Shown here piece by piece: positions 13,244-26,100 of a stretch of DNA of 64,000 bases. Each line of letters opens with the position of its first letter. The first letter of the stretch is position 1. Origin of the DNA: Carex sylvatica (Eukaryota > Streptophyta > Magnoliopsida > Poales > Cyperaceae); NCBI GenBank assembly GCA_964058845.1, contig CAXKVR010000066.1:1-64000 (forward strand), written 5' to 3'. The position numbers were made by a program, and so were the translations under genes. The notes beneath the pieces are model-generated. The model worked only from the letters and a program-made list of their open reading frames with translations, was not told the origin of the DNA and did not search any database.

Positions 13244-16172
13244 TGTCACACCCCGAGATCAGGGGCATGACGGTATCGCCGTGAATATATAGATCGTATA
13301 TATTCACCAGGCATTTACGATGAGATAAATGGTGTTTTTATCCCAAACCGAACACTTAATCAATTTTATTAAATCTGAAATCAGTTTAAAACTGATCCGA
13401 AACTTTTCAAAACTTTTATACATGCCTTTGTAAATTCGATTCGATAAAACCAATAGAATAATGACTTATCATATCAGAAAACCAAATTTTTATTATATTT
13501 ATATCTACCCGGATTAGTCAGAATTATAAATATCAGGTACCGTGGAGTATAGACCCTCCACGCCGGTCATCCCACCCGTATTCATTTAAACCCCCAAATT
13601 CATATCATGTCACAACAAAAACATATATGCAAAAGACCATATAACTTTTAAAACATAAACTTTGAAAACATAAAAGCATACATACACATAGCATGGAAAG
13701 CATAAAGCAAACACATAAAATTTTAAAACATAAATCGAAACCATTTAGAAATATTTACGCAAGTCCGGTTAGCTGGATATATATACAACAAAAGTTGATC
13801 CAAGTACTAAACAAGTACAACGATCTCAAAACAGGGCATACATATACCTAACACCTCAGCTAGCTCACTGTCGGATCCCGAAAGCCTCTAGTCCTTCTTT
13901 CCTGAAATGTTTCACAAGGAAACGGGTGAGAAAAACCTTTTCGCGGTTTATCTCAGTGCCGAAGCTACTGGATTTATCAGATATTCACGTCAGAATTAAA
14001 TACGGAACTAAAATCATAATTAAAGCATGAATGTAAAGCTTTGAATCGATAATCAAATGAATCTACATTTTTAAATGCCTTTAAACAGAATCATCAGAAA
14101 CATATCAGAATATTGGGTCTTAATTAAACTCAGATTTCTGGTAGCACATGCAGATGTTCCACCGAACTGGTCCCAGAACATACCTGCATCTGTAGGGTTA
14201 CATACACCTACAGATGTCGCTCCCCGTGCAATCAAATCAGACCCTCATCTGCAGTGCTTTGGCTTAACCATTTACAAAAGACTGGTTCTTAATCAAACAT
14301 TACAGTTCCAATCATACAGATATATCCTTTCCAGTATTTCGTTCCAGAAATCAGAGCAGAAATCAGAATAACAGAATCTTATCTACCACAGTTATAGTCA
14401 CAAAATAACAGATCCCCATTCCAACCGGTTTGGACTCAGAGGGGTCGTTCCCCAATGCGCATATGGTTCCCGAAATCGAAATCTAGTGTATACTCTAGAT
14501 TTCGCAGAACAGAATATCACTTACAGTGATATATATATATATATAATAGTAGCAATTCACTGTGGTTTCATTCTCTATCAGAATCAGAATAACAGTTCAA
14601 TCGGTAAACCATACCAGAATGCAGATCAACAGATAAAACAGTTCAATTAGTTATGCAATGCTCAGATGATGCTTGAAATCAGAAATTCAAAATGCAATTT
14701 AAAAACGTCCTATTTAATTCCTAATTGAACCTCAGGAAAAATCCCGTGAACCCCCGCACCTGATCACGTAAGATGCGTAGAGAATCAGCTATCACTAGAT
14801 TTCGAACTTCTGATGATTCCGCTGAGTCGTGCTCGATAGGGTCTATGCCTATGTTAATAAAGCATAGATGAATTAATAAAATAAATTCCTATAACTAAGT
14901 AAATCTTATAAAATAAGTTTCTCAAATCAAATCCGATATTTCTCATATGGCCGGCCCTATACTCAAAATTTCATCATTTTACATCTAGGCTCTTGCACTT
15001 AATTCATTTACACAATTTAGGGGTAATTTGCATATAAAATCCTAAACTTTTAAAATCTCGCAAAATGGTCCCTGTCAGTTCAAGGGCTGGTATGCACACA
15101 AATTCAGCACCATACCAGTAATATACTGGGCTGGTACCAGTACAACAACACAACACAGCCAAGCAACAAGCAAGACCAGCGAAACAGAGAACAAGTACCA
15201 GTCAAGGCAACAAGTCAAAGGCAACAGAACCAGCACAAATACACCACGGATTCAACACAAAGGCAACAAGTCAAAGGCAACAGAACCAGCACAAGCAAGA
15301 CCAGTAAAACAGAAAACAAGCACAGGTCAAGGTAACACAACAAAGCATCACAGGTCAAGGCAAACAGAAATAATCAAATCCCCACAACATAAGAACCAGA
15401 GTAGTGCAAGGAAAGCCCAGCCAAGGCAACAGGTCAGAGGGCAAACAAAACCCAGCAAAATCAGATAGCACCAAACAACGAACAAGCACAGCCCAGCGTT
15501 TATCGGCACCTCAACTTGTAGGGAAAATCAACAACCCAAACAAGTCACAAAATAGGTAAGGTGCTAAGGATTACCCGATTAGAGCTAGCACCGAGGAGGG
15601 CAACAAAACGGTCGTCAGAAAATCGAGCACCAGAACAGCAAGGGCCTCGATCAAGAATCTCAATCAAAAGCTTTAAAGCTTCGATCTCTCCTTCTCAATC
15701 AACGAAAAACCGGAAAATAGAGAGAACCCCCTTCTCTCTTTCTCTTTTTATTTCTTTGGCGGACCAAACCAGAGAGGGAGAGGCGGACAGAAAGAGGAAA
15801 GAACGGGAGAGAAAGAGAGATGGTCAATTTTGCTAATAAGTCCCTTTAAACTTCCAATATTGCATATATGTAAATTTTTCAAGAAAAGCCCTTGCTTAAT
15901 TTAAATAGAAATTTGCATTATAGCATATATATATACATATAGATATATTCATATGTATAATTTAATGATCCAATTGATATTTCAATTCGGATAGGTTTAT
16001 TTTTATTCGATCAAATCAGAAATTCGATTCTAAATGCCTTGACTCAGAAAATTCAGAATAAAATTAGAAAAAATATATCAAGGCATTAGATTTAAATTCA
16101 GAAAAATTCAGATGAACTTAATATTTCGAAATTTTTATTATTTTAATATTCTTCAGATTTCGCTACGTCACA
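13244..16172 (-). repeat. Gypsy LTR 3 (5' LTR of element B)
   Basis: 2929 bp, same ends as LTR 2. Two substitutions versus LTR 2 were seen (13502 and 16127). At 16172 similarity to the other LTRs stops abruptly and satellite sequence begins, which fixes the LTR boundary. Confidence 0.95.
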
Positions 16173-18340
16173 GCATTTAAAACACTAATACAACATTCTA
16201 ATTGAAGGTATCTGAATCACTCTAGTAGTGTCTCCCGATGGCAAGATAATATGGCATTTACAACCCTAATACAACACTCCAATTGAGGTAAGATAATAAT
16301 GCCTTTACAACCCTAATACAACACTCCAATTGAAGGTGCTCGGAGCAGTCCGGTAATATCTCTATATGGCAATATAATGGGGCATTTTCGACACTAATAC
16401 AACACTTCATTACAAGGTATCTGCAGCACTCTAGTAGTGTCTCCATATAGCAAGATAATAGGGCATTTACAACCCTAATAGAACACTCTAATTGAAGATG
16501 TTTGGAGCACTCTAGTAGTGTCTACAGATAGCAAGATAATAGACCTAATACAACACTTCAATTGAAGGTATGATAATAAGGCATTTGCAACACTAATACA
16601 ACACTCCAATTGAAGGTGTTTGGGGCAATATAGTAATGTCTCAATATGGCAAGATAATAAGGCATTTACAACCCTATTAAAACACTCCAATTGAAGGTGT
16701 TTGGAGCATTTTAGAAGTGTCTCTATATTGCAAGATAATAGGATGTTTACAACCCTAATATAACACTCCAATTGAAGGTATATGAGGCACTCTAGTAGTC
16801 TCTTTGGATTGGAAGATAATAGGGCAATTACAACCCTAATACAACAATCCAATTGAATATCTTTGGAGGACTCTTGTAGTGTCTCTATATTACTAGATAA
16901 TAATGCATTTACAATCCTAATACAACACTCCAATTGAAGGTGTTTGGAGCACTCCAGTAATGTCTCTATATGGCAATATAATGGGGCATTTTCGACACTA
17001 ATACAACACTCCAATTGAACATATCAGGAGCACTCTAGTAGTGTCTCCATATGGCAAGATAATAGGGCATTTACAACCCTAATAAAACACTCTAATTGAA
17101 GATGTTTGGAGCACTCTAGTAGTGTCTACGAATAGCAAGATAATAGGTCATTTACAACCCTAATAAAACATTCCAATTGAAGGTAAGATAATAGGGCATT
17201 TGCAACCCTAATACAGCACTCCAATTGAATGTGTTTGGAGCAATCCAGTAATGTCTCTATATGCCAAGATAATAGGGTATTTACAACACTAATCCAACAA
17301 TCTAATTGAAGGTATTTGGAGCACTCTAGTAGTGTCTCCAGATGGCAAGATAATATGGCGTTTACAGCTCTAATACAACACTCCAGTTGAAGGTGTTTGG
17401 AGCGCTATTGTAGTGTCTCCAGATGACAAGATAATAGGGCATTTACAACCCTAGTATAACACACCAATTGAAATTATTTGGAGCACTCTAGTAGTATATC
17501 CAGATGCCAAGATAAAAGGGCATTTACAACTCTAATAGAACACTCCAATTGAAGGTGTTTGGAGAACCCTTGTAGTGTCTCCAGATTGCAAGATAATTGG
17601 GCATTTACAACCCTAATACAACACTCCAATTGAATGTGTTAGGACCACTCTATTGGTGTATATATATTGCAAGATAATAGGGCATTTACAACCCTATTAC
17701 AACACTCCAATTTAAGGTATATGGAGCACTCTAGTAGTCTCTCCAGATTGGAAGATAATAGGACATTTATAATCCAAATTCAACAATCCAATTGAAGGTC
17801 TTTGGAGGACTCTTGTAGTGTCTCTATATGGCAAGATAATAATGCATTTATAATCCTAATACAACACTCCAATTGAAGGTGTTCGGAGCACTCCAGTAAT
17901 GTCTCTATATGGCAATATAATGGGACATTTTCGACACTAATACAACACTCCAATTGAAGGTATCTGGAGCACTCTAGTAGTGTCTCCATATGGCAAGATA
18001 ATAGGGCATTTACAACCCTAATACAACACTATTATTGAAGATGTTTGGAGCACTCTAGTAGTGTCTACAGATAACAAGATAATAGGTCATTTACAACCCT
18101 AATGAAACACTCCAATTGAAGGTAAGATAATAGGGCATTTGCAACCCTAATGCAACACTCCAATTGAATGTGTTTGGAGCAATCCAGTATTGTCTCTATA
18201 TGACAAGATAATAAGGAATTTACAACACTAATCCAACACTCTAATTGAAGGTATCTGGAGCACTCTAGTAGTGTCTCCAGATGACAAGATAATATGGCAT
18301 TTACAACCCTAATACAACACTCCAATTGAAGGTATTTGGA
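16173..18340. repeat. Array of an 81-bp satellite
   Basis: About 2.17 kb made of an 81-bp unit containing GCATTTACAACCCTAATAC, CTCCAATTGAAGG and GCACTCTAGTAGTGTCTCC. Unit starts at 16173, 16254, 16301, 16382, 16463, 16581, 16662 show steps of 81 bp with occasional truncated units (47 bp, or 118 as 81+37). Because 81 is a multiple of 3, long open frames arise on the minus strand as 27-residue repeats (for example within 16475-17014); these have no other coding signs. The array is broken on the left by the gypsy insertion and on the right by copia-derived sequence. Confidence 0.9.
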
Positions 18341-20071
18341 AATGGTCAAGTCGAGGATATGATAATTTCAGATAAAACTCCAGAAGAGAATAAAATTATA
18401 AGTAATATTGGAGTTCCATCAGAAACTCAGGTATCTGAAATTTATGAAAATAAAGAGATCTCGATAAATTATATCATGAATGGAGTAAGATGGAACTGAG
18501 ATAAAGTTGATATCAATGATATTTTTTTTGTATATAATATATAGCCCTAAATATAATAAATATTGAGGATCATGACTAGAAATCTATTAAAGAATGTCGA
18601 CAAGGAAATAATTTGCCAAAATGAAAAGGTGCAATTGAGGTAGAGTTAAACTCTCTTGAAAAACAAAAAGTTTTGGACCTGTAGTCCTTGTACCTCAAGG
18701 TATAAAACCAGTAGGATATAAATGAGTATTTATGAGAAAATAAAATTAGAAAGGTGAAATTTTGAGATATACTCACTTGTGGTGGATGCAACAACTTTTT
18801 GATATATAATTAGTCTGGCAGTCCATGAAGGACTTAATTTGCACCTAATGAATATTGTTATAGCCTATTTAAATGGCTCGATTGAATTAATTTAAGTTCT
18901 CGAGAATATTATTCAGTTAAATTGAATAAATCTTTATATAGATTAAAGCAATATGGACGCATATGCTATAACCGTTTAAGTGAATATTTATTGAAACATG
19001 GATATAAGAATGATACGATCTGCCCATGTATTTTCATGAAAAGATATAGTAATGATTTTGTTATAATTGCAGTTTATGTTGACTATCTAAGTATCATTGA
19101 AACTCCTGAAGAGCTTTCAAAAACAATAAATTATTTAAAGGAAGAATTTGAGATGAAAGATCTTGGAAGAACAAAATTTTGCATTGGATTGCAAATCGAA
19201 CATTTTAAATTGATATTTTTATGCATCAAGAAAATTATATTGCAAGAGTGCTGAAATAATTTTATATGGATAAATAACATCTATTAAGCACTCCGATGGT
19301 TGTAAGATCATTAGATGTAAATAAAGAGCTTTTTAGACCTCGAGAAAATGATGAAAAACTATTTGGTCTTGAAGTACCATGCCTTAGTGCAATATGAGCA
19401 CTTATGTATCTTAATTGACATACAATACATGATATATCATTTGCTGTAAATATATTAGCAAGATATAGTTCTTCTCCAACGCAAAGATATTGGCATATAA
19501 TTAAAGATATACTTTGCTACTTATGAGAAAATTTAGCAATACACAAAAGCAAGCTGAGTATATGTTTGGTTAAGATATGTGATTCAACACATTTGTCAGA
19601 CATGTAGCTTGTCTTTTAGAGAAATGATCTCGACGATCATATATGAATATAATATTGTATGTATTGTTCAATGAAAGGAATGATACATTAAAGGAAATAG
19701 AATAAAATATATTTCACCAAAATTCTTTTTCACACATGATCTCCAAAAGAATAATGTTAGTAATGTTCAGCAAATCCATTCAAGTGAAAAATCCAGCAGA
19801 TTTATTCACTAAGGCACTCTCTACTATAATATTCAAAAGGCTAGTTCGTAATATTGGAGTTCACGGACTTAAAGATCTTGATTGATGCTGTCATGAGGGG
19901 GGAGTTAATATGCACTATATTTTTCTTAACCATGGTTTTTTCCATTGGGTTTTCCTGGTAAGACTGTAGTTGCATATGTAGAAGAATATTGTACTCTTTT
20001 TCCTTCACTAGATTTTTTCTAGTAAGGTTTTAATGAGACATGTTCTTATATAATGAACATTCAAGAGGGAG
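18341..20071 (+). pseudogene. Ty1/copia pol remnant (integrase end, RT, RNase H)
   Basis: Translation in shifting frames gives typical copia pol stretches: a connection region, VVDATTF and LAVHEGLNLHL of early RT, SLYRLKQYGRICYNRLSEYL (18922 onward), then a reverse transcriptase active site reading YVDY where YVDD is expected, EMKDLG, RYSSSPT (near 19460) and a final RNase H tail (LFTKAL, near 19800). Many stops and frameshifts are present, and RT is shortened near 18895. No 5' half and no 5' LTR: the element is cut where it meets the satellite at 18341. The piece 18922-19254 is the longest intact frame (110 aa). Confidence 0.9.
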
Positions 20072-20335
20072 TGTTATGAATAAAATATTAATGTGGATGT
20101 CCATAACTCTCAACATTTATTCTCCACTATCCCCACTACTATTGGAATTCATTTTCCCATTTATTCTTGTAATTAATTTAGATGTTTTTTCATTCACAAT
20201 TTGTGGCCTATAAATAGAGCATTTGTACTCTTGTATTGTACATACATGAGAAATGTATGAATAAAGATATTGTCATCTTTTTCTTCTCTATCTTATTTAT
20301 TCTTCTTTATGCTTATTTATCTTTATTTTATAACA
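20072..20335 (+). repeat. Copia 3' LTR
   Basis: 264 bp beginning TGTTATGAATAA and ending TTATAACA, so the ends are the inverted pair TGTTAT/ATAACA. It follows a purine tract (AAGAGGGAG) directly after the pol remnant. It contains a TATA box (CTATAAATAG, near 20209) and, downstream, ATGAATAAAGA resembling a polyadenylation signal. Confidence 0.85.
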
Positions 20336-20554
20336 TAATTATTTCTTTTGAGGATATAATTATGTCACATACGGGCCTAGTGGTTGCGAATTTAATTGAG
20401 AATATTATTAAATTGAAAGTTGGATGGTATGATTATCACAATTACTTTAGATAGTTGTCTAAATTGTTAGGTGAACGATAATGACATCCCATATCTAGAG
20501 AATATATGTTGGAACAATATTATTTTTATGTCATCCTAAAAGAACTTACAGGTG

Positions 20555-20879
20555 CCATCTAAAACAGGCATGATTATAGATTGTCCAACTAGGTGAAATT
20601 CGATGTACGAGATTGTTAGTGAAGCTTTGAACTATAAGGATATATGGTTTGTTAAGGTTTTGAGATAGCACTTCAATGAGTATTCCTAGTTCAGAGGAGT
20701 GGAAGGAGGCAAGAGAGATGGCGAGTTTTTTTGAGGTATTTCTATACACTACGAAGACTTTCTCAACAGTGACGTGATCATTTTCACACAATTAATTATA
20801 TGAAGGAGGTGTGGACCACTTTTGGTATGCTGTTAGAGAATGATATGACTTCCAATGAAACTTTGCAATATTTATCAAA
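20555..20879 (+). pseudogene. hAT-superfamily transposase fragment
   Basis: In shifting plus-strand frames the translation gives DCPTR, NSMYEIV, ALNYKD, then SSEEWKEAREMASFFEVF and MKEVWTTFGML. This order is the middle and dimerisation-side region of plant hAT (Ac/RICESLEEPER type) transposases. Stops and frameshifts make it non-functional. It ends at the CACTA insertion point; no continuation was recognised after 22605. Confidence 0.75.
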
Positions 20880-20882
20880 AGA

Positions 20883-22602
20883 CACTAGTGGAAAAACTGG
20901 AATTAGAATCAATTATTTATGCACATTAGGATCATAATTTAACATATCCTGATTAAGGCGATACTAATACTACACTAACCTGGATCGGTTAAAGAACCGA
21001 TCTTAAAAGTTTGAATTAGGATCGGTTGTTTCAAATAACTGATCCTAATAGTACTAATTAGGATCGGTTATTTAAAACAACCGATCCTAATTCGAGTTTT
21101 TGCCCCAAAAAAAAAATTAGGATCAGTTGTTTCAAATAACCAATCCTAATAGTACTAACTAGGATCGGTTATTTGAAACAACCGATCCTAATTCGAGTTT
21201 CTTTCCAAAAAAAAAGAATTAGGATCCGTTGTTTCAAATAACAATCCTAATAGTACTAATTAGGATCAGTTATTTGAAACAACCGATCCTAATTCATTTT
21301 TTTTCAGAACTAATATTTTGTGAATCCAAATATAATGCATTACATATTATAACAAGAAATTTAAATCCAAAAATGAGAAATTAACTCTCATTTTAATCAA
21401 TCTATTTTGACATAGACTTAGTTCAATAAGAAATGAAAAACAAACAAGAAAACAAAAATTATTAATTGAACTCATTTCAATTTCAAGAGTACTCATATAT
21501 GACTCATGATCCTACAATCATATTCATTCTTTAGTTGAACACAAAATTATTGAACACAAAATTACCATTACAGCAAAGTTATCTCTAAGAGATTCTTCCT
21601 CTAGTTCTTCAAAATAATGCTTGAATACCTGCAAAAAGAAAATCACAATTAAATATAAACTTTGTACCTTTCCATTACATGGTAATGCTTGGTTAGAAAG
21701 GGTGTTTGCATGCAATCGGATATAAGAGGGTAAAGAAGAATACACCTCTTTTTCAATTAACTTCGTGAAGAATCACTCGGCTTGAACAGTGGAAACCCGT
21801 GCCGAGCGGACTTGAGCACCGAGCTCTGAGCGAACTTGAGAGCTGAGCGGAGCGGAGGCGCAGGTGGATTAGTTTTTTCTCTGGGCTCTGGGTGAGGCCG
21901 AGCGGAGGGAGAGCCGAGAGGGTGAGGCGAGAGGGAGAGCGGCTTTGAGGGAGAGAGAGATGGAGAGTTGAGGGTTAAATATTGGCTTAGTAATCAGAGG
22001 CGGGAAATGAAAATAAAAACCCTAGCGCCAAATGTAATGAAACAAATAATCATGATCGGTTATTTTAAAAGCTCGATCCTAATGTATGCACATTTGGATA
22101 GATTTTTTATAATAACCGATCCTAATACTATTAGGTTTGGTTATTTTAAACAACCAATCATAATGTGCATACATTAGGATTAAAAAAAAAATAGGATCGG
22201 TTGTTTAAAATAATCGAACCTAATTAGTATTATTAGGATCGGTTATTTCAAACAACCAATCCTAATTCTTTTTTTTATCCTAATGTATGCACATCAAGAT
22301 CGGTTTTTTATAATAACCGATCCTAATACTATCAGGATCGATTATTATAAGAACCGATCCTAATTGTGCATATATTAGGATCGATTTTTTATAATAACCG
22401 ATCCTGATAGTATTAGGATCAGTTATTATAAAAAAACCGATCCTAATATGCATACATTAGCACCGGTTGTTTATAATAATCGATTCTGATAGTTTTTAGG
22501 ATTGGTTTTTTGAAACTAACCGATCCAGATAGGTATCAGTATTGGTGTTTGATAATAACCGATCCAGATAGACTGATTCTAATTTCAGTTTCTCCACTAG
22601 TG
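20883..22602. mobile_element. Non-autonomous CACTA (En/Spm) DNA transposon
   Basis: 1720 bp with terminal inverted repeats CACTAGTGGAAAAACTGG (left) and CACTAGTGGAGAAACTGAA (right, reverse complement), flanked by a 3-bp TSD AGA (20880-20882, 22603-22605), as expected for CACTA elements. Subterminal regions (20960-21296 and 22050-22580) hold many copies of a roughly 30-bp palindrome built from AGGATCGGTT ... AACCGATCCT, the likely transposase-binding repeats. The middle includes a GC-rich tract at 21775-21960. No transposase is visible, so it would depend on a partner in trans. Confidence 0.92.
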
Positions 22603-22924
22603 AGAGATTGTTTTACAAATATTAGAAATACCTTAACTTGATTCTAACATTAGCATGTATTTTTCATTCTTGGTCGAATTCAAAATTAGCTTTTGTTCAT
22701 TTTAATTTTCTTCAAAGTTGCATATTAAGAACTAAAATATGACAAGATTTATAGGAATAAAATTTAATATATATGTTAATAAGTAGCTAGTATGTATATA
22801 TATTCAACATGATATATTATAAAGATCATGAATTCTTAAAGAGCTAGGTTAAGGACAAATAAATCCTTATATATCCGAAGGTGAAAAGTCCTGTAAGTGA
22901 GTACCTTTTGGTGTAAGTGAGTAC
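22603..22924. other. AT-rich spacer; intron start of the MADS fragment
   Basis: No gene recognised. At 22894-22931 a short tandem duplication repeats GTAAGTGAGTACCTTTTGG across the likely splice donor of the adjacent MADS-box exon (minus strand donor GTACTC at 22924 downward). I found no second MADS exon before the CACTA element. Confidence 0.5.
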
Positions 22925-23112
22925 CTTTTGGGGTGTGAGAAGTAGCAGAGCTTGTCGTCACAAATGTTGCTAGTCATGACCGCAACATCAGCACCAGTTA
23001 GAACTGAGATCTCGTAACCCTTCTTGAAGACGCCAAGATAGCGATTGGAGAACTTGATCTTGCGGCCTCGTTCATCTTCTATCTTCCTAATAGGTATTAT
23101 ACCCCTTCCCAT
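22925..23112 (-). pseudogene. MADS-box gene, first exon only (probably decayed)
   Basis: Starts MGRGIIPIRKIEDERGRKIK and continues FSNRYLGVFKKGYEISVLTG, then ADVAVM and KLCYFSHP: a nearly full MADS (SRF-like) DNA-binding domain. Exon length of 188 bp (62 codons plus 2 nt) with a following GT matches the usual first exon of MIKC-type genes. The basic stretch normally KRR reads NRY, which would weaken DNA binding. No K-domain or later exon is recognised downstream. A MULE (23133-26649) sits 12 bp upstream of the ATG, separating it from its leader and promoter. I infer a dead or truncated gene; expression evidence could overturn this. Confidence 0.65.
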
Positions 23113-23132
23113 GCTTCCTCCGTGAAAATTAA

Positions 23133-26100
23133 GGGTACCAATTTTAACAGCTAACTTTTTAATCCTTACAGATCTGAGGTAAGAAAAAAAATAATTTGTG
23201 GACCAAACTATCCATTCTCCAATAAAGAAATAATGTAACTAAATTTTAAATCTTTTAAATTAGGAAGAGAATCTGTCGGTATTAACTATAGTAATAGTTG
23301 ATTATGTGATTTTACGCAAGCAGAAGTGATATTTCTATAAAATATTATTTTATTCAATAAATTATTTTCTAAACCATATTATACAAACACAAAATGAATA
23401 TTTAAACATATAAAATAATAATAATGATCAAATGTAATCCAAATTAAAAAAAAAAAGAATTAAACTATAATATATAAAAGTATATTATTCATTTTATAAC
23501 AATATTTCTTCAATTATAATATGACCAATTGATATTCATTAAAATCCATACAAATTCAAACTATAAAATTAACAAATTAACAAACAAAACATAACAAAAA
23601 GTTGAGAAGCATATGACCTAAAATAAAAATTATTACTCTTACAACATAAATTCAAATGTGTCTGATGGATATCATTCTAACAATAAAACTACAACTTCAA
23701 AAAGTAGGAAAATCATTTAAATTAAGCATAGTAGTAACATTATTCTCAAAGGTCATAGTAAGGTCTTCATTTTCATTCACCGGTTCATTGACTTGAGGGG
23801 CTTGATTGTTGGCATGTGACTTGTGTTTTGTCGATGCTTCCACAAATTCAAATTTAGAAGGATCTCGCTTGGTAGAACTTAATGCTCTTTGTTTTCTTTG
23901 TCGTTGTAGCATGCACTTGTTGGGTGGGACTTTTGGTTCGAGTATCAACTCGGAATTGGAGATAAAGTTGGCAATAAGTTTTTAGCAGCTTCCTTTTTGT
24001 GAATAGGCCATTGTTGATACTTGGATTGAAACTCATTAAGTAAACTCATGATTTCATTATCAACATCATTAGTCACATTGATTGGTGAAGTGTTCAGGAG
24101 TGTTCTATCAATTCTCCATTGCGGATGAATCAAATCTAGGAGTAACATTGAATTTATGAAGTTCATCATGTTATGAGCACATGGAAGACCCATTGTCGCC
24201 TCAAAGTTTTCCGTTTTCACGAGATTGATTGCTATATTTTTGGTCTTTTTATATTGCTTGTACAATTCTTGCAAAGTAAAAATTGAGACATTCGATATTA
24301 GTTTCTAGAACAACCAAATATCACAATTATGCAAAACACGAATTTTTTCGCTTGAGAGTTTCACATTTATGTCATTGAATTCATGCTTGATTGCAAGACA
24401 TAATTTATCCTGTTGAAACTTGCAAATATATTTTTAGTTTTGCATGCGCTCCTTCAGTTCTTGAAGATGCACGATTGCCTAGATGCAAGCACTTATCTGT
24501 CCATGCTCCAATAAATTTTTCTTTCAATGGTAGTAAACCCTACAAAATAAATTCCAATTATATTGTAATATTATCGAATTAAAATATTAAATTTGAAACC
24601 ATGAAACTATATAAATAAAATCACACATGTTGACATTATATTTTAATCCAAGAAGATCAAATCATGCATTGCTTGTTGTTATCAAGAAGAAACCTTATCC
24701 TTATTAATTTATATGTGCCTAATTATTCCATTGTCGGTCATTCTTATCAAGCCAAAAATATACTAGTTTTTCAATAGTTTTGATAGATGGATCAAGCCAA
24801 AATATACTACTCCCTCTTAGCAATGCTATTCACTTAATAAGTTTCAATTTCTAATTATAATGTAATTTAATTTTCAGCATGGAGGAGTTGTAAATGATTC
24901 TTAGTTTAATATAAATCCTTAGTGATATGTTTTCTCACTAATCTTAAAAAAAAAAACTACATAAATAAAATATTGTTCATATAAATAGATTAAAATACTA
25001 TACAGTACCTTTATTATGTAATCCAGCGCAGCTTTTTTATCTTTATAAAGTGATTGAAGTTTCAACCAACTTTGATCAAATTTTGCTTCGGTTGAAGAAT
25101 AAACTACCTTATTCCAGATAGATAGAAAAATATCATACTCCTCTTTGTTGTCGAAATATTTTTGACAATTTGTCATCAAGTTCTTTTCAATATGCCACAT
25201 ACAGAGAAGATGTGTAGTAGCTGGAAATACCACATTTACTGCATTTATAAATGCTTGTTGCCTATCTGACATTATAACCGAAGGTTGAGTATCTTTTGGA
25301 AGAACTTTTTTAAACATGTTCATTGCCCATATGAAATCTTCTTCTTTTTCATTCTTTAGAAATGCACAACCAGCATAAAATGATGTGTTAAAGCATGAGA
25401 CCCCAACAATATCAAGAAGTGGCATTTTATATCTATTTGTTTTGTAGGTACAATCCATAATGAAAACACTCGAGAAATTCTTAACCAGAGTGATTGACAT
25501 AGGATGGATAAAAAAAAGATGTGTAAGAGTATCACTTTCATCATGTAAAACATCATACTCAAACTCACCTTCTCCTAGGTCTTTAAATAAAGCTTGAATC
25601 ATTGTTCGACCACCTAACTTTTCTCTACGAATCTTTGCCTTCACATTATATACTGTTGTGGAGATAGCTTTAAGCTTCGGGTTCTTTTGGCGTAAAGAAG
25701 AGAGAATTTGTCTGGGAGGTATCCCAGATTGAGTCATGTGGTCAACACTCTCGATATCTTCTTGTGATAGTTGTCGAAGAGAAGGATGGCCAGAGATATC
25801 GGTAGATGCTTCATGGTTGTACGATAAGTTATGTATTTTAATTATCCAAATTCCTTCATCTGTCCTTCTACCCCTAATTTTAAAATGACAATTGATCCGA
25901 CATGTTTCGGATTTCTTTTCTCTTTCATCTAATGGCACATCGCGTGTATCACGATATTGACCACCTCTATCACATTGTAAAACCACATATCTCTCTGACT
26001 TTGAACTACAAATCGATAATGCGTATCCTTTAGCTGAGTAAAATGCTCTAACACCATTAAGTAAATCTTCACGAGTTTCATACTTGAAATTGAGTAATTC

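Larger units (their letters stand above)
1..16172 (-). mobile_element. Tandem Ty3/gypsy (Tekay/Del-like chromovirus) array, LTR-int-LTR-int-LTR
   Basis: The sequence repeats itself with a period of exactly 7732 bp: a 4803-bp internal region (709-5511 and 8441-13243) alternates with a 2929-bp LTR (1-708 partial, 5512-8440, 13244-16172). LTRs run TGTGACGTAGCG to GGGTGTGACA on the minus strand. PBS, PPT and gag-pol are all in the expected order on the minus strand, so the 5' LTR is on the right. Comparing copies by eye I found only three substitutions (4421/12153, 5770/13502, 8395/16127). The left end lies outside the window. The right flank begins GCATT, the expected 5-bp TSD. The arrangement fits unequal recombination between LTRs of one recent insertion; a partly collapsed or duplicated assembly is the alternative. 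Confidence 0.95.

Noticed and set aside
16258..18349. Minus-strand frames with repeated LQLECCIRVVNALLS-type peptides
   Set aside because: Pure consequence of an 81-bp satellite whose length is a multiple of three; frames break wherever units are truncated.
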